This document shows positions 1 to 11,811 of a DNA stretch of 64,000 nucleotides, piece by piece. Within the stretch, counting starts at the first letter, position 1, and each line of letters begins with the position of its first letter. A program made the translations under genes and the position numbers. This DNA is from JABJGO01 sp963921245 (lineage in GTDB: Bacteria > Pseudomonadota > Alphaproteobacteria > Rhodospirillales > Casp-alpha2): assembly GCA_963921245.4 (NCBI GenBank), contig CAWUEY030000001.1, positions 310,001 through 374,000 on the forward strand, read 5' to 3'. The notes beneath the pieces were generated by a model. The model worked only from the letters and a program-made list of their open reading frames with translations. It did no database searches and was not told the origin of the DNA.

Positions 1-2
1 TG

Positions 3-74
3 AAAACAGACGCAGCTCGAGATAACGCGGTTATTCAGGAAGGCGATGACGCAGAATTGGCCGCCAGCGCTTAA
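3..74 (+). CDS. C-terminal tail of an unidentified protein (partial)
   Basis: An open frame enters from the left edge and ends at TAA (72-74), encoding 23 residues rich in Ala, Asp and Glu (ending ELAASA). The start lies outside the window. The tail is too short to identify. In related genomes a DUF4167 protein or prmC often lies just upstream of clpB, and an acidic low-complexity tail would fit the former, but that is only context. The gene is separated from clpB by about 180 bp. Confidence 0.4.
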   Translation, partial: KTDAARDNAVIQEGDDAELAASA

Positions 75-142
75 GTTTCGTCGCCCCATCCACATCCATC
101 CATTATTACCCACAAAATCTGAAAGGCTTTTTTCGGATCGTC

Positions 143-157
143 GGTTGCGGTGCAACC
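143..157. promoter_or_regulatory. Small inverted repeat in the clpB upstream region
   Basis: GGTTGC-GGT-GCAACC is a perfect 6-bp inverted repeat about 100 bp upstream of clpB. It is followed by CCATATCT (166-173), which weakly resembles the -10 of heat-shock sigma-32 promoters. ClpB is a classical heat-shock gene, so a stress promoter is expected here, but the -35 match is poor and the assignment is tentative. Confidence 0.25.
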
Positions 158-257
158 GCTGCACGCCATATCTTCTACTATAAGTGTTCTGGAGGGTCAT
201 GATTCCTGCCATCATAGAATGGAGGTTCGGTGACCGGTCTATATAAGGAACAAGACC

Positions 258-2849
258 ATGGATGTGGAAAAATTTACCGAACGATCACGCGGGTTCATTC
301 AGGCCGCGCAAACCTGCGCACAAACCCTTAGTCATCAACAACTCACACCGCTGCATCTTTTAAAGGTTCTTCTGGATGACAGGGAAGGTCTGGCGTCTTC
401 CTTGATCCAGTCTGCTGGCGGATCATATGAAAAAGCGCAATCCGGTTTGACGCAACAACTGGATAAAATCGCCAAAGTGGAGGGCGATGGCGCGGGGCAG
501 GTGTATCTGGCCTCAGAAACAGCACGTCTGTTTGCCCAAGTCCAGGACATATCCGACTCATTCGGCGATTCGTTTATCGCTGCTGAAATTCTACTGCTCG
601 GTATCGCGAAATCTTCGGGCACCGCAGCAGCAAAGTTGCTGGCAGATGCCGGCGTTACGCCGGGAACGCTTGAGCAGGCGATAAGGGACTTCAGAAAGGG
701 ACGAAGGGCCTCCAGTGCGAATGCGGAGGACAACTACGATGCGCTGGCAAAATATGCTCGGGACCTGACCCAGGGTGCCGAAGAAGGCAAAATTGATCCG
801 GTGATTGGGCGGGATGAGGAAATCCGGCGGACCATCCAGGTTTTGTCCCGGCGTACCAAAAACAATCCTGTCCTCATCGGAGAGCCGGGCGTTGGCAAGA
901 CGGCGGTAGTCGAAGGTTTGGCACAACGGATTGTGTCGCGGGACGTACCGGAAAATCTGCAGGAAAAACGACTGATGGTTCTGGATCTTGGTGCCTTAAT
1001 CGCCGGTGCCAAGTTCCGGGGTGAGTTTGAAGAGAGACTGAAAGCTGTTTTAACGGAGGTCAGTGACTCCGATGGACAGGTTATTCTGTTTGTCGACGAA
1101 ATGCATACACTTGTCGGGGCCGGTGCCAGTGAAGGTAGCATGGATGCTTCCAATCTTCTGAAGCCCGCCCTGGCGCGCGGTGAGTTGCATTGCGTGGGTG
1201 CGACCACATTGAATGAATATCGAAAGTATGTGGAAAAAGATGCAGCACTGGCTCGGCGCTTTCAGCCCGTGATGGTCGACGAGCCTTCTGTTGAAGACAC
1301 AATCTCCATTTTACGCGGCATCAAGGAAAAATATGAGCTGCACCACGGTGTTAGTATCAGTGATGGTGCTCTTATTTCCGCAGCGACGCTGTCCAACCGT
1401 TACATTTCAGACCGTTTCCTGCCCGATAAGGCTATCGATCTGGTCGATGAGGCGTCGAGCCGATTGCGGATGGAGGTGGACTCCAAACCGGAGGAAATTG
1501 ATGAGCTGGACCGCCGGATTGTGCAGTTGAAGATTGAACGTGAAGCTCTGAAAAAAGAATCTGATTCTGGTTCCAAGGAGCGACTTTTCAAACTGGACGC
1601 GGAACTCGATAGTCTTGAAGAGCAGTCTGCTGAACTTACCGGGCAATGGCAGGCGGAAAAGAACGCTCTTGCGGATACAACAAAATTAAAAGAAGAACTG
1701 GATCAGGCGCGATTGATGGTGGAACGTGCCATGCGCGACGGCGAATATGAAAAAGCAGGTGAGTTGCAGTATTCCCTGATCCCTGGTCTTGAAAAAAAGC
1801 TAACCGCCGCGGAAAAGTCAGAAAAAAGCGAAATGTTGGAAGAAGCCGTATCGTCCGAACATATCGCGTCGGTCGTTTCGCGGTGGACCGGCATTCCGGT
1901 CGACAAGATGTTGGAAGGCGAACGTGAAAAACTTCTTAATATGGAATACAATCTCCGCAAGCGCGTTGTCGGTCAGGATGAGGCGTTAACGGCTGTTGCT
2001 CACGCCGTGCGACGGGCGCGGGCGGGCCTTCAGGACACCAATCGACCAATTGGCTCGTTCCTGTTTCTGGGCCCCACAGGTGTAGGTAAAACAGAACTTA
2101 CCAAGGCGTTGGCTGAGTTTCTTTTTGACGATGAAAGCGCCATGGTGCGGATTGACATGTCCGAGTACATGGAGAAACACGCTGTGGCGCGGCTGATCGG
2201 TGCGCCGCCGGGGTACGTCGGTTATGAAGAGGGTGGAGCCCTGACCGAGGTTGTGCGGCGAAAGCCGTATCAGGTTATCCTCTTCGACGAGGTGGAAAAA
2301 GCACACAGTGACGTATTCAATGTTCTCCTGCAGGTGCTCGATGACGGGCGGTTGACAGATGGACAGGGCCGGACCGTGGATTTCCGCAATACCTTCATCA
2401 TTCTGACGTCCAATCTGGGTGCGGATATCATGGCACAGCAGGAAGCCGGCCATGATTCCTCGGAGATTCGTGAACCCGTTATGGAGGTTGTGCGTGCCGC
2501 CTTCAGGCCTGAGTTCTTGAACCGGCTAGATGAGACCATCCTGTTCCATCGACTGTTCCCCGAGCACATGGGCTGTATTGTTGATATCCAACTTAAACGC
2601 CTGCAGGAGCTGTTGGCTGAACGATCTATAGAGCTGGCGTTGGATCGAGCCGCGGCGACATGGTTGTCAGATAAGGGGTACGACCCTGTGTTTGGCGCGA
2701 GACCGCTGAAGCGGGTTATTCAGAAATACCTGCAAAATCCTCTGGCAGGGCTGATCCTGGAAGGGCAAATCAGTGATGGTAATCGCGCTCAGGTCTCCGT
2801 CGGAAGTGATGGCTTGCTTATTAACGGTATCCAAGCCGTTGCCGCTTAA
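258..2849 (+). CDS. clpB: ATP-dependent chaperone ClpB
   Basis: This is a cytoplasmic hexameric AAA+ disaggregase that, with DnaK/DnaJ, threads aggregated proteins through its pore. The 863-residue product has the full ClpB layout: N-terminal Clp repeats (about 1-150), first AAA domain with Walker A GEPGVGKT at 208-215, a coiled-coil middle domain rich in Glu and Lys (about 410-530), and a second AAA domain with GPTGVGKT at 605-612 followed by the C-terminal D2-small domain. The pore-loop motif GYVGYEEGG lies in the second domain. The length is normal for the family. The ATG at 258 is preceded by AAGGAA at 245-250, which supports this start. It stands alone, with a 148-bp gap before the flagellin gene. 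Confidence 0.97.
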   Translation: MDVEKFTERSRGFIQAAQTCAQTLSHQQLTPLHLLKVLLDDREGLASSLIQSAGGSYEKAQSGLTQQLDKIAKVEGDGAGQVYLASETARLFAQVQDISDSFGDSFIAAEILLLGIAKSSGTAAAKLLADAGVTPGTLEQAIRDFRKGRRASSANAEDNYDALAKYARDLTQGAEEGKIDPVIGRDEEIRRTIQVLSRRTKNNPVLIGEPGVGKTAVVEGLAQRIVSRDVPENLQEKRLMVLDLGALIAGAKFRGEFEERLKAVLTEVSDSDGQVILFVDEMHTLVGAGASEGSMDASNLLKPALARGELHCVGATTLNEYRKYVEKDAALARRFQPVMVDEPSVEDTISILRGIKEKYELHHGVSISDGALISAATLSNRYISDRFLPDKAIDLVDEASSRLRMEVDSKPEEIDELDRRIVQLKIEREALKKESDSGSKERLFKLDAELDSLEEQSAELTGQWQAEKNALADTTKLKEELDQARLMVERAMRDGEYEKAGELQYSLIPGLEKKLTAAEKSEKSEMLEEAVSSEHIASVVSRWTGIPVDKMLEGEREKLLNMEYNLRKRVVGQDEALTAVAHAVRRARAGLQDTNRPIGSFLFLGPTGVGKTELTKALAEFLFDDESAMVRIDMSEYMEKHAVARLIGAPPGYVGYEEGGALTEVVRRKPYQVILFDEVEKAHSDVFNVLLQVLDDGRLTDGQGRTVDFRNTFIILTSNLGADIMAQQEAGHDSSEIREPVMEVVRAAFRPEFLNRLDETILFHRLFPEHMGCIVDIQLKRLQELLAERSIELALDRAAATWLSDKGYDPVFGARPLKRVIQKYLQNPLAGLILEGQISDGNRAQVSVGSDGLLINGIQAVAA

Positions 2850-2997
2850 TCCCGGCTTTACGCTGGAATGCAGTTCAAAACAACCCGTAGGTTTTGTGAT
2901 TTTGGTCACTGCAGACACTTTGGGTAAATGTTTGTATAACCGTCAGTTTCGTACTTGGAAAGAAACCCGATTGAGGGTGTCTGAGGCTGATTGAGCA

Positions 2998-3831
2998 ATG
3001 AGTGATATCATCAATCTGACATCGTCTGTAAGGACAAACCTGTTCGCTTTGAACCGGGCATCCGAAGCCCGTGAGCAAAGTGTCCGGCGGTTGTCGACGG
3101 GACTGGAGGTTCAGCGTGCCACGGATGGATCCGCCGATTTCTTTCAGTCCCAGGCATTGACCAATCGCGCCAGCGGTTTGTTTCAGGCCAAGGATGATAT
3201 AGGGCAAGCCTTGAGTGCCGTTGAGGGCGCTTTGGATGGTATTGATGCTCTCGGTACTGTTACAGACCAGCTCAGGGGTATTGCCCTAGCCGCGCGCGGA
3301 GGTTCCGATGACTCCCGTTCCGCCGCCGCGGAGCAGTTTGACTCGCTGCGGCGGCAGCTCAATAATCTCGCCCGAGATACCTCTTTTCAGGGAACGAACC
3401 TTATTGACGGTGCCGCTGATGATTTGACGGTCAGTCTGAACGAAACGGGCAGCTCATCCTTGACGATTGAAGGGCGCTCATCTGACGCATCGGGTTTAGA
3501 GATCGGTTCTGCTTTGGATGACTTCGGCGGGTTTGCCAGTGATGCGGATATTGACACAGCACTCGCTGACTTGCGGGCGGCAACCTCGTCCTTGCGATCA
3601 TCGGCGTCCAGTTTCGGCGCCGATGTGGCGACCTTGAATATTCGTGAAGATTTTGCTCAGAACCTGGGAAGCACCCTGGAATCCGGTTCGGCCAAGCTCG
3701 TGAATGCAGATTTGAATGAAGAATCTGCCCGGCAGCTCTCGAGCCGGATCAGGCAGGAACTCTCCGCATTGAACCTGAGCATTGCCGCACAAGGTTCCAC
3801 CCAAATCACACAGCTGTTGGCTGCTGTATAG
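2998..3831 (+). CDS. Flagellin (short, D0/D1-only type)
   Basis: The 277-residue product has both ends of a bacterial flagellin: an N-terminal helix with the conserved pattern RLSTGLEVQRATDGSAD (about 31-47) and a C-terminal helix ending SIAAQGSTQITQLLAAV. The middle is short, with no room for large D2/D3 surface domains, so the filament surface would be minimal. It is exported by the flagellar type III apparatus and polymerises into the filament. The stop codon is 3 bp upstream of the flaF start, so the two are almost certainly co-transcribed. No other flagellar genes lie in the window. It could be a minor flagellin or FlgL-like junction protein, but the symmetrical ends fit flagellin best. 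Confidence 0.85.
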   Translation: MSDIINLTSSVRTNLFALNRASEAREQSVRRLSTGLEVQRATDGSADFFQSQALTNRASGLFQAKDDIGQALSAVEGALDGIDALGTVTDQLRGIALAARGGSDDSRSAAAEQFDSLRRQLNNLARDTSFQGTNLIDGAADDLTVSLNETGSSSLTIEGRSSDASGLEIGSALDDFGGFASDADIDTALADLRAATSSLRSSASSFGADVATLNIREDFAQNLGSTLESGSAKLVNADLNEESARQLSSRIRQELSALNLSIAAQGSTQITQLLAAV

Positions 3832-3834
3832 GTC

Positions 3835-4203
3835 ATGTCTCTGAATAATACGGCGGCTCAAGCCTATGGCATGACCCTGCACTCGAGCCTCTCAGGGCGG
3901 ACGCTGGAGGCGAGGGGGTTTGCAGAAGCCGCCAATCAGTTGCGTGAGGCCCGGGAAACACCGGATGATCAGCGACAGCTGATAAAGGCCCTTCGGTTTA
4001 ACCAGCAATTGTGGACCCTATTACAGGCGACTCTTTCGCAGGAAGAAAATCAGGTGCCACCAAAGATAACGGCGAAGCTGCTGGATTTGTCGGTGTTCGT
4101 TGACAAGCGAACAATTGAAATTCTCCAGAACCTGGACAACCTCTCATTGCTGGATGCGTTGATTGATATTAATCGGGATATGGCCCAGGCACAGTTTTCC
4201 TGA
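3835..4203 (+). CDS. flaF: FlaF family flagellar biosynthesis regulator
   Basis: This 122-residue, mostly helical protein matches FlaF in length and in sequence features, such as the Tyr-Gly-Met start region and the central stretch about RQLIKALRFNQQLWTLLQ. In Caulobacter and relatives FlaF is needed for flagellin secretion or synthesis and works opposite FlbT, which is not seen here. It starts 3 bp after the flagellin stop codon, consistent with translational coupling and a dedicated flagellin-handling role. Confidence 0.85.
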   Translation: MSLNNTAAQAYGMTLHSSLSGRTLEARGFAEAANQLREARETPDDQRQLIKALRFNQQLWTLLQATLSQEENQVPPKITAKLLDLSVFVDKRTIEILQNLDNLSLLDALIDINRDMAQAQFS

Positions 4204-4217
4204 AAGGCCCGGTATTC

Positions 4218-5666
4218 CTAATTTTCTGCGCTGGCTTGCGGCAGATCATTTGCGGCAACGGATTGCCCGCTGACCACAGCATATTGATCAAACAAACCTT
4301 CAGCCACTTTCTTGAAGGTGTCCAGTTCTGCCCCGGTCAGTTTTTCACCGGCCGGCATTTTCACCTTCATAGGGTTGACTTGAGTATTGTTCTTCAGGAC
4401 CTCATAGTGCAAATGCGGGCCTGTGGAGCGTCCGGTGGTTCCTACGTAACCGATGACCTGACCCTGACGGACCCGTTTCCCGGATTTCATCCCTTTCGCG
4501 AAGCTTTTCAAGTGTGCGTAGGCTGTATCGAATTCACGATCATGGCGGATCCTAATAAACTTTCCGTAGACGCCCTTCCAACCCGCGAACAGGACAGCGC
4601 CGTCACCGGCTGCGTAAATCGGCGTTCCGCTGGGTGCTGCGAAGTCTACGCCCCTGTGCATTTTGTTGTAGCCCAGAATAGGATGTTTACGCATACCATA
4701 ACTGGAAGACAGTCTGGCCCCATCAATGGGTGTGCGCATCAAGGCTTTCTTCGCGCTTTGGCCTTGGTCATCAAAATAGCCGGTTATGCCCGTGGATGTG
4801 GTGTAGCGAAAGACTGGCAGTTTATCGCCGCTCAGTTCCAGTTCGGCATACAGAATATCTCCATAGGCAACCACGGTGCCTTTATCATCGTGCCTGACTT
4901 CATACATAACAGAGAAGCCATCGCCTTTGCGTATGCTGCGCTGGAAATCAACATCCCAGGAATAGGCGCGAATTAGCTCAATCAGAATCGGTACTGGCAT
5001 CCCGGCGGCCATTCCGGCGGCATAGAGGCTGCTGTCGATACGTCCTGTGGCGTGCCTCACCTCGGTTGTCAGGGCCTTTTGCGCTGTTTCAGCCGAAAAT
5101 CCATTGTCTGTGCGTTTAAGGGAAACAACATCCAGTTTGGTTGGTTCGTACCTGAGACCAACAAACAGATCGCCGTTGTCTTCAGACGACAGAAACTGAA
5201 GCACAATATCCTGGCCCGCCCGAATCTTCCGAGGATCAAAGGTCTCGGAAAAAGACTCCACGATTTCTGCCGCCTCAATGCGCTCTATACCTGCACTGAT
5301 CAGAAGACCGGAAAGTGTATTGCCGGATTTCAGTGTCAGAGTTTTTTCAAATGGGATTGGTTCGACAGCAATTGGTTCTTCGACAATGACCCGGGGTGCG
5401 CTGGAGGGTTCTACCGTCCGCGCTTTAGTTGAACGGGGACTGAGGGTTGCCGCCGCCGCCGGGTTGCCGAGGCTGATTGGCACCATGGCGATGGTTGGGT
5501 CTTTGGCCAGAGAGTTGATATCAGCAACGTCAAACAAAACGGCAGAAGCCCCGCCAATAGAGACGCTGAGAGCAACAACTGACAGGATGCTTCGAACTTT
5601 CACGTTGCCGTAATTCCCTTTTCCGAGGCGCGCTATTCTGGCCCTGAGACTCTGATAAACGAACAT
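4218..5666 (-). CDS. M23 family metallopeptidase (MepM/NlpD-like cell-wall endopeptidase)
   Basis: The 482-residue protein starts with a positively charged segment followed by a hydrophobic stretch (about 26-48), consistent with a signal anchor placing it in the periplasm. The middle resembles the OapA/LysM-like domain seen in MepM-type enzymes (KTLTLKSGNTLSGLLISAGI, about 109-128). The C-terminal LytM domain carries the zinc ligands HxxxD (His337, Asp341, in HRGVD) and HLH (about 417-419, in HLHYEV), so it should be an active D,D-endopeptidase cutting peptidoglycan cross-links. It is convergent with flaF, with 14 bp between stops, and transcribed away from the rRNA operon. Confidence 0.9.
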   Translation of the reverse strand: MFVYQSLRARIARLGKGNYGNVKVRSILSVVALSVSIGGASAVLFDVADINSLAKDPTIAMVPISLGNPAAAATLSPRSTKARTVEPSSAPRVIVEEPIAVEPIPFEKTLTLKSGNTLSGLLISAGIERIEAAEIVESFSETFDPRKIRAGQDIVLQFLSSEDNGDLFVGLRYEPTKLDVVSLKRTDNGFSAETAQKALTTEVRHATGRIDSSLYAAGMAAGMPVPILIELIRAYSWDVDFQRSIRKGDGFSVMYEVRHDDKGTVVAYGDILYAELELSGDKLPVFRYTTSTGITGYFDDQGQSAKKALMRTPIDGARLSSSYGMRKHPILGYNKMHRGVDFAAPSGTPIYAAGDGAVLFAGWKGVYGKFIRIRHDREFDTAYAHLKSFAKGMKSGKRVRQGQVIGYVGTTGRSTGPHLHYEVLKNNTQVNPMKVKMPAGEKLTGAELDTFKKVAEGLFDQYAVVSGQSVAANDLPQASAEN

Positions 5667-5792
5667 TTGTTTTTGATCTCTTGTGGCTCGTTGTCGCGAC
5701 CATGAATCCCCGTGTTGTTCATGTCAAGCGCATTGGGTGAAAATTCCGTATCCTGATGAGAACGAATGCGTCATCTTTATTGCATTTTCAAT

Positions 5793-5821
5793 TTGACAGT
5801 GCCAGCCAGAGTCCGTACGAG
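5793..5821 (+). promoter_or_regulatory. Candidate rRNA operon promoter
   Basis: A perfect -35 hexamer TTGACA at 5793-5798 is followed after 17 bp by TACGAG (5816-5821), a poor -10. It lies about 270 bp upstream of 16S and 70 bp upstream of the boxA-like motif, the usual place for an rrn P1. The -35 match is good and the -10 is weak, so it is a candidate only. Confidence 0.35.
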
Positions 5822-5890
5822 CCCACCTGTCGCGGAACAGTGGCGTTTGGCGTTTTCGATTGCCGCCGCCCCGGGATTTTTTTGCGTTAT

Positions 5891-5905
5891 TTTACATTGT
5901 GAATA
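5891..5905 (+). promoter_or_regulatory. boxA-like antitermination motif upstream of 16S
   Basis: TTTACATTGTGAATA occurs here and again, identical over 15 bp, at 8830-8844 upstream of 23S. Paired occurrence before 16S and before 23S is what is known for Nus-factor boxA elements, and the sequence resembles alphaproteobacterial versions of the CTTTGACATTGTGAA type. Confidence 0.55.
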
Positions 5906-6085
5906 TGTTGGAAGGGATACGCGGGCGGCGTTGGTTTGATGTCTGTTTCTGTGTATTCATTCAAGTAACTTGCTTTTATGAAGCTGTTTCACGGGCATTT
6001 GTGCTGGTGAGGCAGCGTGCGGAACAGGCTCGTATTTTCTTATTGGGTTTACTGATATTTTATTGGTTTGTCTGATTAAGAGGAT

Positions 6086-7585
<1,500 letters not shown>

Positions 7586-7612
7586 AAGGATGTTTTTGAT
7601 ACGCTCTTTTGT

Positions 7613-7773
7613 GATGACCTGCGCAAGCTAGGTCATGTATAGACCGATGACCTGCGCAAGCTAGGTCATGTATAGACCGATGACCTGCGCAAGCTAGGTC
7701 ATGTATAGACCGATGACCTGCGCAAGCTAGGTCATGTATAGACCGATGACCTGCGCAAGCTAGGTCATGTATA
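7613..7773 (+). repeat. 33-bp tandem repeat array 1 in the 16S-23S spacer (5 copies)
   Basis: Five head-to-tail copies start at 7613, 7646, 7679, 7712 and 7745, the last one incomplete. Each unit contains TGACCTGC-GCAA-GC-T-AGGTCA, which as RNA folds into an 8-bp stem with one bulged U and a GCAA (GNRA) tetraloop, followed by the linker TGTATAGACCGA. The copies are identical. The array begins about 28 bp after the 16S 3' end, so it is transcribed in the pre-rRNA. Confidence 0.97.
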
Positions 7774-7907
7774 TATGAGAGTGTTCTTAAACTTTCTTCA
7801 GATCATCATATGATCGGATTATCGGATCATCATGTGATCGAATTATAAGACCAGCGCCGCCTACGTATCCCTTCTTTATGAGAAAATAAATCAACCTCTC
7901 ATATATA
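7770..7907 (+). repeat. 12-bp inverted repeat bracketing the inter-array segment
   Basis: TATATATGAGAG at 7770-7781 is the exact reverse complement of CTCTCATATATA at 7896-7907. The two arms enclose the 114-bp non-repetitive segment between the hairpin arrays and could form a closing stem. Inside are the imperfect repeats GATCATCATATGATCGGATTA and GATCATCATGTGATCGAATTA (from about 7801 and 7825), each containing a short palindrome. Confidence 0.75.
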
Positions 7908-7909
7908 TG

Positions 7910-8397
7910 GATGACCGGCGCAAGCTTGGTCATGTATACACCGATGACCGGCGCAAGCTTGGTCATGTATACACCGATGACCGGCGCAAGCTTGGTCATG
8001 TATACACCGATGACCTGCGCAAGCTTGGTCATGTATAGACCGATGACCTGCGCAAGCTTGGTCATGTATAGACCGATGACCGGCGCAAGCTTGGTCATGT
8101 ATACACCGATGACCGGCGCAAGCTTGGTCATGTATACACCGATGACCTGCGCAAGCTTGGTCATGTATACACCGATGACCTGCGCAAGCTTGGTCATGTA
8201 TACACCGATGACCTGCGCAAGCTTGGTCATGTATACACCGATGACCTGCGCAAGCTTGGTCATGTATACACCGATGACCTGCGCAAGCTTGGTCATGTAT
8301 ACACCGATGACCTGCGCAAGCTTGGTCATGTATACACCGATGACCTGCGCAAGCTTGGTCATGTATACACCGATGACCTGCGCAAGCTTGGTCATGT
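7910..8397 (+). repeat. 33-bp tandem repeat array 2 in the 16S-23S spacer (15 copies)
   Basis: Fifteen copies start every 33 bp from 7910 to 8372, the last incomplete. Three variants alternate in blocks: units 1-3 and 6-7 have CCGGCG with linker TGTATACACC; units 4-5 have CCTGCG with TGTATAGACC; units 8-15 have CCTGCG with TGTATACACC. All keep the inverted arms TGACC/GGTCA and the GCAA loop closed by GC/GC. In the CCGG variant the changed base can still pair as G-U. The block pattern suggests growth by unequal exchange. Because 33 is a multiple of 3, long meaningless frames stay open on both strands. Confidence 0.97.
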
Positions 8398-8546
8398 GGT
8401 TTACCGCAAACCGCGACCGGTTAAGTGAACAGCGTTAAGGTTGGTTTTGATGGTGATCGCCCCGGCCACAAGGTGGCCCGACCTTTGGTCGCTTATATAA
8501 TCCTCCGCGGCGCGAATGATTATTGTGACGATGATTATTGTGAAAA

Positions 8547-8623
<77 letters not shown>

Positions 8624-8629
8624 TTTTCA

Positions 8630-8705
8630 GGGGCCGTAGCTCAGTTGGGAGAGCGGTAGCTTTGCAAGCTTCAGGTCGTCGGTTCGATCCCGTCCGGCTC
8701 CACCA
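8630..8705 (+). tRNA. tRNA-Ala (UGC)
   Basis: The 76-nt cloverleaf has acceptor arms GGGGCCG and CGGCTCC, anticodon TGC at 8663-8665, T-arm GGTTCGATCC and an encoded CCA (8703-8705). It follows tRNA-Ile by 6 bp, the standard bacterial rRNA spacer arrangement. Confidence 0.97.
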
Positions 8706-8829
8706 TTTTGCCTTGCACGCAGGTCAGGAAAGTGGGTCCTGTCAGGGAATTGGTGTCTGGCGGGAAAGGGGTGTTTTCTCATATGGAAGATCCGGTATTC
8801 GGGTTGGCTTTGTCCAATCTGATGTTGTT

Positions 8830-8844
8830 TTTACATTGTGAATA
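8830..8844 (+). promoter_or_regulatory. boxA-like motif upstream of 23S
   Basis: This is the second copy of TTTACATTGTGAATA (the first is at 5891). It lies downstream of the spacer tRNAs and ahead of 23S, where a second antitermination element is usual in bacterial rrn operons. Confidence 0.55.
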
Positions 8845-8869
8845 GGAAGACGCTTTTTGTTGGTCTCTG

Positions 8870-8971
8870 TTTGATGCACAAAGCCACTTTCGCGATTTTC
8901 GGTCGCTCAGGTTTTGTGACGATTTGATGCACAAAGCCACTTTCGCGATTTTCGGTCGCTCAGGTTTTGTG
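8870..8971 (+). repeat. Two direct 49-bp repeats in the tRNA-Ala/23S spacer
   Basis: Identical 49-bp copies occupy 8870-8918 and 8923-8971, separated by ACGA. Each begins TTTGATGCACAAAG and ends CAGGTTTTGTG. Within each, CACAAA pairs with TTTGTG, and GCGA pairs with TCGC around a 7-nt loop, so each copy can form one two-part hairpin in the pre-rRNA. Confidence 0.93.
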
Positions 8972-9124
8972 TGGGCTGCGGCACAGATGTACTGATGAGA
9001 GCACACCCTTATAGATTTTCCTCATTGATTCATTTTGGACGGCATTCATTTTGGGTGGGTGAGGGAATGGAGTTTTTCCCAGGCTTTTCGTAGAAAGGCC
9101 CGGCCCGACAGTGTTTTACTTACG

Positions 9125-9144
9125 GTGCTTTATGTATAAAGCAC
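9125..9144 (+). repeat. 20-bp palindrome in the spacer
   Basis: GTGCTTTAT-GT-ATAAAGCAC is a perfect 9-bp inverted repeat with a 2-nt centre (or 8 bp around a TGTA loop). It lies in transcribed spacer and is likely a structural or processing hairpin of the pre-rRNA. Confidence 0.75.
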
Positions 9145-9261
9145 GCGACGGCTGGGTTTATGAGAAGTTCTGGTTAAAACCGCGCATTGATTGTTCGCAT
9201 CGATTATTTTAGATCGATTGTTTTAGGCGGGCAATTAATGAACGATTGAATGAGTAATCGT

Positions 9262-9353
9262 TGGCTTAACTCTCGGGTTAAGCCAGCCAATCCGTTAACT
9301 TAACCCTTGGGTTAGGGTTAGCCAATTCTTTGGCCTGGCTTTGCCAGGACGGG
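9262..9353 (+). repeat. Cluster of hairpins just upstream of 23S
   Basis: Three adjacent inverted repeats are readable. TGGCTTAAC pairs with GTTAAGCCA (9262-9286). TTAACCC faces GGGTTAG (about 9300-9315). CCTGGC pairs with GCCAGG around TTT (about 9332-9351). Such stems commonly form the RNase III processing region at the 23S 5' side. The partner on the 3' side cannot be checked because the 23S 3' end is missing. Confidence 0.6.
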
Positions 9354-9489
9354 ATTGTGTATGTGTGGATTGACGTGTTTGCGCGTGACGGCTTGGACGC
9401 TCTCGTGCTTTGCCTATGCAGAGCACTTCTGGGCTAATCTTTGCTGCACAACGCCTACAGGTTTTATCCGTGCGTATGGATGTCTCTCT

Positions 9490-11810
<2,321 letters not shown>

Positions 11811-11811
11811 A

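Noticed and set aside
4236..4976. A 246-codon frame opposite the M23 peptidase
   Set aside because: It is antisense to a gene with complete catalytic motifs and shows no domain of its own.
7613..8397. CRISPR array
   Set aside because: The units are directly abutting with fixed 33-bp period and no variable spacers, and no cas genes are present.
7787..8438. Long open frames on both strands encoding 11-residue repeats across the spacer array
   Set aside because: They exist only because the 33-bp unit is a multiple of three without stops. They lie inside transcribed rRNA spacer, lack ribosome binding sites, and appear in both orientations.
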